Positions 14,669 to 18,619 of a stretch of DNA of 18,619 nucleotides are shown here, piece by piece. Numbering within the stretch: the first letter of the stretch is position 1; each line of letters starts with the position of its first letter. The DNA comes from an uncultured Lachnospiraceae bacterium (GTDB lineage Bacteria > Bacillota > Clostridia > Lachnospirales > Lachnospiraceae): contig CAJUMB010000063.1 in NCBI GenBank assembly GCA_910587105.1, positions 1 to 18,619 on the forward strand, read 5' to 3'. Under the pieces are notes generated by a model. The model had not been told where the DNA came from. It saw nothing but the letters and a program-made list of their open reading frames with translations, and ran no database searches. Position numbers and translations under genes: made by a program.

Positions 14669-16456
14669 CTATTCTTTTTTCAGTGGAGCAATCTGCAGTT
14701 CTTCCAGCTGTCTGTCATCCACCACACTGGGCGCCTCGGCCATCAGGTCTGAGGCGTCTTTCACTTTCGGGAACGCGATTACATCCCGGATGCTGTCTGT
14801 ACCAGCCATAAGCATTACCAGCCTGTCCAGGCCATAAGCCAGCCCTGCATGGGGCGGAACTCCATACTGGAACGCACGCAGCAGGAATCCAAACTGCTCA
14901 TAAGCCTCCTCTTTGGTGAATCCCAGCACCTGGAACATTTTTTCCTGAATATGGTTCTGATGAATCCTGACACTTCCGCCGCCCAGCTCTGTTCCATTCA
15001 GCACAATATCGTATGCCTTCGCCCGGACTCTGCCAGGATCCGTATCCAGAAATTCCAGATCCTCTTCCATAGGCATGGTAAACGGATGATGCATGGCAGT
15101 ATAACGGTTTTCCTCTTCCGACCACTCCAGCAGAGGAAACTCAGTAATCCAGACAAATTTATACTCACTTTTGTCCAGCAGCTCCTGCTGTCTGGCCAGT
15201 TCCAGCCGCAGATTCCCCAGCACATCGTACACAATCTTGTTTTTGTCCGCCGCAAATAACAGCAGGTCTTTTGGCTGCCCGGACATGGATTCCACCAAAC
15301 GTTCCATCTCTTCCTCTGACATAAATTTTGCAAAAGAGGACTTGATGCTTCCATCTTCACCCACAGCTGCCCATGCCAGGCCCCGTGCGCCGAAATCTTT
15401 GGCAAAATCCACCAATTTATCAATCTTTTTCCGGGACATGCCTCCAAGGCCTTTGGCATTAATACCCCGTACGCTTCCTCCCTGCTCTATGGCGCTCTGG
15501 AATACTGCAAAACCACATCCTTTTACCACTTCCGTCACGTCCTGCAGCTCCATGCCAAAGCGTAAATCCGGCTTATCAGAGCCAAAACGGTCCATAGCCT
15601 CCTGCCAGGTCATCCGTGTAATGGGAAGGGAAACTTCCACTCCCAGCATTTCCCGGAACAATTTCGCCAGCAGACGCTCGTTTACATCAATCACGTCGTC
15701 CACATCCACAAAGGACATCTCCAGGTCGATCTGGGTAAATTCCGGCTGGCGGTCTGCCCGCAGGTCCTCGTCCCGGAAGCACCGGGCAATCTGAAAATAT
15801 CTGTCACATCCTGAGCACATCAGCAGCTGCTTAAATATCTGCGGAGACTGAGGCAGCGCATAGAACGTCCCCGGATGAACCCGGCTGGGCACCAGATAAT
15901 CCCGGGCTCCTTCCGGCGTACTTTTGGTGAGCATAGGGGTCTCGATCTCCAGAAAGCCCTCTCCGATAAAATAATCTCTCACCAATGCAGCTGTCTGGCT
16001 TCTCATCTTCAGATTCTTTTGCAGATCCGGCCTCCGCAGGTCCAGATAACGATGTCTCAGTCTGAGCTCTTCTTTTGTCTTGCTGTCCTCTTCAATGGGA
16101 AACGGAGGAGTATCCGCCTCTGACAAAATCCGGAGACTGTGCACGCGGATCTCAATCTCCCCTGTGGCAAGATTTTCGTTTACCGCACCAGACCTGGCTT
16201 CCACAGTCCCTGTGGCGGCGATCACATATTCGCTGCGCAGTTTTCCCGCCTTTTCAAAGCCTTCCTCGTCAATACTGCCGTTTTCAAAAATCAACTGCAT
16301 CACTCCGGAACGGTCCCTGAGGTCTACAAATATAATACCACCTTTGTTTCTGTTCTTCTGCACCCATCCCATCAGCGTCACTTCCTGGCCAATGGCTTCC
16401 TTTCCAATCTCCGCGCACCTGGCGCTTCTGTGCAGCCCCTGCATTGTCTCCGCCAT
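14669..16456 (-). CDS. aspS: Aspartate--tRNA ligase, bacterial type
   Basis: A 595-residue class IIb aminoacyl-tRNA synthetase that charges tRNA-Asp. The N-terminal OB-fold anticodon domain (about 22-110) has GWVQKNRNKGGIIFVDLRDR. Motif 1 lies around 155-180, motif 2 at CFRDEDLRADRQPEFTQIDL (226-245), the bacterial GAD insertion at about 300-400, and motif 3 at GLAYGLDRLVMLMAG (538-552). Length and domain order are normal. GGGAGGG lies ten bases before the ATG, inside the end of hisS, and the gap to the hisS stop is 3 nt. It is the last gene of its operon. Whether it is specific for tRNA-Asp or also charges tRNA-Asn cannot be decided from the sequence alone. Confidence 0.97.
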   Translation of the reverse strand: MAETMQGLHRSARCAEIGKEAIGQEVTLMGWVQKNRNKGGIIFVDLRDRSGVMQLIFENGSIDEEGFEKAGKLRSEYVIAATGTVEARSGAVNENLATGEIEIRVHSLRILSEADTPPFPIEEDSKTKEELRLRHRYLDLRRPDLQKNLKMRSQTAALVRDYFIGEGFLEIETPMLTKSTPEGARDYLVPSRVHPGTFYALPQSPQIFKQLLMCSGCDRYFQIARCFRDEDLRADRQPEFTQIDLEMSFVDVDDVIDVNERLLAKLFREMLGVEVSLPITRMTWQEAMDRFGSDKPDLRFGMELQDVTEVVKGCGFAVFQSAIEQGGSVRGINAKGLGGMSRKKIDKLVDFAKDFGARGLAWAAVGEDGSIKSSFAKFMSEEEMERLVESMSGQPKDLLLFAADKNKIVYDVLGNLRLELARQQELLDKSEYKFVWITEFPLLEWSEEENRYTAMHHPFTMPMEEDLEFLDTDPGRVRAKAYDIVLNGTELGGGSVRIHQNHIQEKMFQVLGFTKEEAYEQFGFLLRAFQYGVPPHAGLAYGLDRLVMLMAGTDSIRDVIAFPKVKDASDLMAEAPSVVDDRQLEELQIAPLKKE

Positions 16457-16459
16457 TTT

Positions 16460-17710
16460 TTACAATCCCTCCCGATAAAATTCCAGAATTTCTTCATAGC
16501 CTTCCTCTTTCAGCTGCTCCTTCTGGAATTTTTTATTTTTTTTCATAACCGCTGTATTTACCTGGTTTCCCGCCTCACGAAGGGCCTGTGCCTGCTTCAG
16601 TATTTCCTGCATCCGTTCAGACGGCATGTTCTTCTCAATGAGACAGGCAATCTTCTTTCTTGCAGCCGGAACCTGGAATTTTTGTTCCATCAGCAGCATC
16701 ACAATCCTCTCAAACCCAATGGAAAATCCACATGCACAGGTATCCTGACCAGTAAATTTCCCGATCATTTCATCATAGCGTCCGCCGCCGCCCACAGAAC
16801 CGCCGAACCCATCTATGGACACTTCAAAAATAGGCCCTGTATAATAAGACATCCCCCGCACCAGAGCAGGGTCAAATTTTACGGAAAAGTCCGCTGTACG
16901 CACAGCCTCCACACTTTCCATTATGCGGATGAGGTTGTCAATGCTTTCGGCATCTGCCGCATCCCCCAGAATCTCTCCGCAGCGTCTTACCCCTTCCACA
17001 CTGGAGTCCACCTGTGAGAATAACTCCATATACTTATCTGCCGCCTCAGCCGGAAATCCCTCGTTTCTCAGCTCCTGGGCCACACCTTGCGCTCCCAGCT
17101 TATCCATCTTGTCTAAAATAATAAATACTGTGTCAAAACTTTCTTCCGGGAACCCGCTGTAACGGGCCATGGCCTTCAGGATTTTCCTGTCATTGATGCG
17201 AATGGTAAAACCTTTGAACCCCAGTCTGCCCAACAGGGTGGTGGTGGCCGCAATCAGCTCAATCTCTGCCAGACAGGAGGGGTCCCCCAATGTGTCGATA
17301 TCACACTGCATAAACTGGCGGAAACGCCCTCTCTGCGGCCGGTCCGCCCTCCACACATTACCCATCTGCAGTGCCTTAAAAGGCGCGGGCAGCTTACTGG
17401 CATTGTTTGCATAATAACGGGACAGCGGCAGTGTCAAATCGTAACGCAGCCCCCCGTCCACCAGGTCCATCTCTCCCTGTGCCTGGTCAATCTTCAGCTT
17501 CTCTCCCCGCTTCAAAATCTTAAAAATCAATTTTTCATTTTCACCGCCCTGATTGCTGGACAAATTTTCAATATGTTCCACACAGGGGGTCTCCAGGGGA
17601 AGAAACCCGAAACTGCCATAAGTCTCCCTGATCAGATTCATGGCATAATTACGGATTTCCATCTCCTCCGGCAGAATATCCCTCATACCGGTCACCGGTT
17701 TTTTCTTCAT
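16460..17710 (-). CDS. hisS: Histidine--tRNA ligase
   Basis: A 416-residue class IIa synthetase that charges tRNA-His. Visible: GMRDILPEEMEIRNYA near the N-terminus, YDLTLPLSRY (90-99), motif 2 as GNVWRADRPQRGRFRQF (117-133), the histidine-specific LVRGMSYYTGP (283-293) with GGGRYDEM (308-315), and motif 3 as CGFSIGFERI (327-336). The C-terminal anticodon-binding domain (about 350-416) seems short: it ends soon after KNKKFQKEQLKEEGYEEI and lacks the usual last strand-helix portion. Its ATG overlaps the stop of the HD-GYP gene by 4 nt (ATGA), with GGAGGA nine bases upstream. It is followed by aspS after 3 nt. Confidence 0.95.
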   Translation of the reverse strand: MKKKPVTGMRDILPEEMEIRNYAMNLIRETYGSFGFLPLETPCVEHIENLSSNQGGENEKLIFKILKRGEKLKIDQAQGEMDLVDGGLRYDLTLPLSRYYANNASKLPAPFKALQMGNVWRADRPQRGRFRQFMQCDIDTLGDPSCLAEIELIAATTTLLGRLGFKGFTIRINDRKILKAMARYSGFPEESFDTVFIILDKMDKLGAQGVAQELRNEGFPAEAADKYMELFSQVDSSVEGVRRCGEILGDAADAESIDNLIRIMESVEAVRTADFSVKFDPALVRGMSYYTGPIFEVSIDGFGGSVGGGGRYDEMIGKFTGQDTCACGFSIGFERIVMLLMEQKFQVPAARKKIACLIEKNMPSERMQEILKQAQALREAGNQVNTAVMKKNKKFQKEQLKEEGYEEILEFYREGL

Positions 17711-18288
17711 CTTTCATCTTCCTCCACATCTTCATGGGCAACTCTCTGGAAAGCCAGAAAAATCTGCATATCAAATAATTTTACATCTTTAATCATCTGC
17801 TCCATGGCCGCTTCTTTTTCAAAAGCTTTTCGATACGGCCGGTCCGCACAGAGGGCGGAATACACATCGCACACCCGGAGTATCCTGGCCCCCAGAGGAA
17901 TCTCTTCCCCCCGCAGATTCCCCGGATAACCGCTTCCATCATAATTTTCATGGTGATACAAAATGCTTTTCAATATATTGTCTGAATATCCCTGCCCGAC
18001 CAGTTCCTCGTACCCCAGCGCAGGGTGCGTACGCACATATTTCAATTCCTCAATCACCAGAGGCTCCTGATCTTCTTCAAAACAGCTGGACAGCTTCAGC
18101 TTTCCAATATCGTGAAGCATTCCGGCCACAGCCAGTTCATAACAATAATTTTCCTCCAGATTCAGTTCATGGCTCACTTCATAGGCCAGATTACTTACCT
18201 GTATTGCGTGCTCCAATTCATCTGACAAATCCAGCGATATAAACCCGTCAATCTTCTCCCCGGACTGCCCCCGTTCTGCTACAGACAT
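17707..18288 (-). CDS. HD-GYP domain phosphohydrolase
   Basis: A 193-residue protein made of almost only an HD-GYP domain, with no membrane segment and no receiver domain. Visible: MLHDIGKLK (57-65) with the HD pair at 59-60, HPALGYEEL (88-96), YHHENYDGSGYP (111-122) and DVYSALCADRPYRKAF (131-146). All the metal-binding and GYP signatures are present, so activity as a cyclic dinucleotide phosphodiesterase (typically c-di-GMP) is plausible, though some family members act on other substrates. AGGAGG lies six bases before the ATG and overlaps the stop of the candidate leader ORF. It is the first full-length gene of the hisS-aspS operon. Confidence 0.9.
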   Translation of the reverse strand: MSVAERGQSGEKIDGFISLDLSDELEHAIQVSNLAYEVSHELNLEENYCYELAVAGMLHDIGKLKLSSCFEEDQEPLVIEELKYVRTHPALGYEELVGQGYSDNILKSILYHHENYDGSGYPGNLRGEEIPLGARILRVCDVYSALCADRPYRKAFEKEAAMEQMIKDVKLFDMQIFLAFQRVAHEDVEEDER

Positions 18289-18299
18289 GAACTACCTCC

Positions 18300-18395
18300 T
18301 TACAGCCATGTGCCAGTACATCGCCAGTATCTTAAATGTTTTTCTCTTTTGCTTGCGGCATACATCTGAGACTCTCTTATCCGCTGTCCTTCCAT
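18300..18395 (-). CDS. Candidate 31-residue leader ORF of the HD-GYP/hisS/aspS operon
   Basis: ATG at 18395 with AGAGGG nine bases upstream opens a 31-codon frame. It starts MEGQRIRESQMYAASKREKH, is strongly basic, and ends with TAA overlapping the AGGAGG of the HD-GYP gene. It fills most of the short leader between the transcription start (about 18418) and the first gene. It has one His codon and two Trp codons, so it is not a classical histidine attenuator peptide. It may be a real small protein, a coupling ORF that exposes the downstream ribosome binding site, or chance. I do not recognise the product. Confidence 0.45.
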   Translation of the reverse strand: MEGQRIRESQMYAASKREKHLRYWRCTGTWL

Positions 18396-18424
18396 ATGCA
18401 CGTTCCCTCTGACATCTACGGACT

Positions 18425-18453
18425 ATTATACTTTTCGCGGTACAGTGTGTCAA
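18425..18453 (-). promoter_or_regulatory. Consensus sigma-A promoter of the HD-GYP/hisS/aspS operon
   Basis: On the minus strand there is a perfect TTGACA -35 (complement of 18448-18453), a 17-bp spacer and a perfect TATAAT -10 (complement of 18425-18430). Transcription should start near 18418, leaving a leader of about 130 nt. A strong constitutive promoter fits housekeeping tRNA synthetases. No T-box element was seen in the leader. Confidence 0.88.
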
Positions 18454-18467
18454 GTGTCCGCCCCATT

Positions 18468-18489
18468 TCACATATAGGCGTCACATATA
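18468..18489 (-). repeat. Tandem TATATGTGA repeat including the shared 15-bp motif, copy 2
   Basis: On the minus strand TATATGTGA occurs twice with a 13-bp period (complement of 18481-18489 and 18468-18476), joined by CGCC. It lies 14 bp upstream of the -35 box of the HD-GYP operon promoter, a position fitting an activator or repressor site. Confidence 0.45.
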
Positions 18490-18550
18490 AACGCTCTAGT
18501 GCTCCATCCGGTTTGAAATCGAAGTTTTGCTCTGCCTGATTCGTGCCAGT

Positions 18551-18619
18551 TCTAGGCAAAATTTCGACGGCGATGCGGTGCATCGTCTAGGAATTTTAAC
18601 GACGTAATGGTGCGGAGCA
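18551..18619. repeat. Imperfect 35-bp tandem repeat with hairpin at the right edge
   Basis: Two related units begin TCTAGG at 18551 and 18586. They share, in order, an A/T-rich AATTT-like stretch, a CGACG core, ATG-GTGC-like bases and a GC end. Unit 1 contains the hairpin CGATGC-GGT-GCATCG (18571-18585). No supported ORF covers it. It looks like part of a dispersed intergenic repeat that continues past the window, which could explain why the sequence ends here. Confidence 0.5.

Noticed and set aside
18300..18420. T-box or histidine attenuator before hisS-aspS
   Set aside because: No T-box AGGGTGG-type sequence, no run of His codons and no leader terminator were found.
18336..18539. A 67-codon plus-strand ORF at the right edge
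   Set aside because: It has no ribosome binding site, and it is antisense to a strong promoter and leader.
18416..18583. A 55-codon minus-strand ORF upstream of the HD-GYP operon (MHRIAVEILPRTG...)
   Set aside because: It has no ribosome binding site and a perfect consensus promoter lies inside its 3' end, so it is probably chance or a decayed fragment.

Overview
The window looks like one contig-sized piece of a low-to-mid G+C Firmicutes chromosome, most likely a gut Lachnospiraceae-type clostridium. This is inferred from gene content and order, gram-positive style lipoprotein and ABC exporter genes, strong GGAGG-type ribosome binding sites, and the joint hisS-aspS cluster. No search was run. 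Most genes lie on the minus strand; only a small ORF/transporter pair and one lipoprotein gene lie on the plus strand.

Left edge (1-660): no protein gene is supported. On the minus strand there is a near-consensus promoter with an A-tract UP-like element, then a ~385-nt leader with a boxA-like motif and a GNRA-capped hairpin. The leader runs off the window with bases that could be the first of a 16S rRNA, so an rRNA operon probably lies just outside. At 670-2294 a plus-strand pair encodes an unknown 79-residue protein and, overlapping by 4 nt, a DASS/SLC13-type membrane transporter. A perfect 18-bp inverted repeat then terminates both converging transcripts.

Middle (2359-13049, minus): nine tightly packed genes, probably one transcript of about 10.7 kb. 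They read adaptor 2, ABC ATPase, adaptor 1, MacB/FtsX-type permease, DegV/FakB-like fatty-acid-binding protein, argS, larB, larC, and an Ogg-type 8-oxoguanine glycosylase. The first four form a MacAB-like exporter with two different membrane-fusion adaptors. One adaptor carries a large acidic insertion at the expected tip of its coiled-coil hairpin. LarB and LarC make the nickel-pincer nucleotide cofactor, but larA and larE are not present here.

Divergent intergenic region (13050-13467): back-to-back promoters serve the exporter operon (minus) and a lipoprotein gene (plus). An 18-bp-arm imperfect palindrome covers the exporter -10 box, and a second dyad shares its core. The lipoprotein (13468-14604) is built from two copies of one domain and ends at a large bidirectional terminator.

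Right part (14669-18395, minus): a perfect consensus promoter at 18425-18453 drives a candidate 31-codon leader ORF, an HD-GYP phosphohydrolase, hisS and aspS, joined by overlaps or gaps of a few bases. The right edge holds an imperfect 35-bp tandem repeat with a hairpin, probably a dispersed non-coding repeat.
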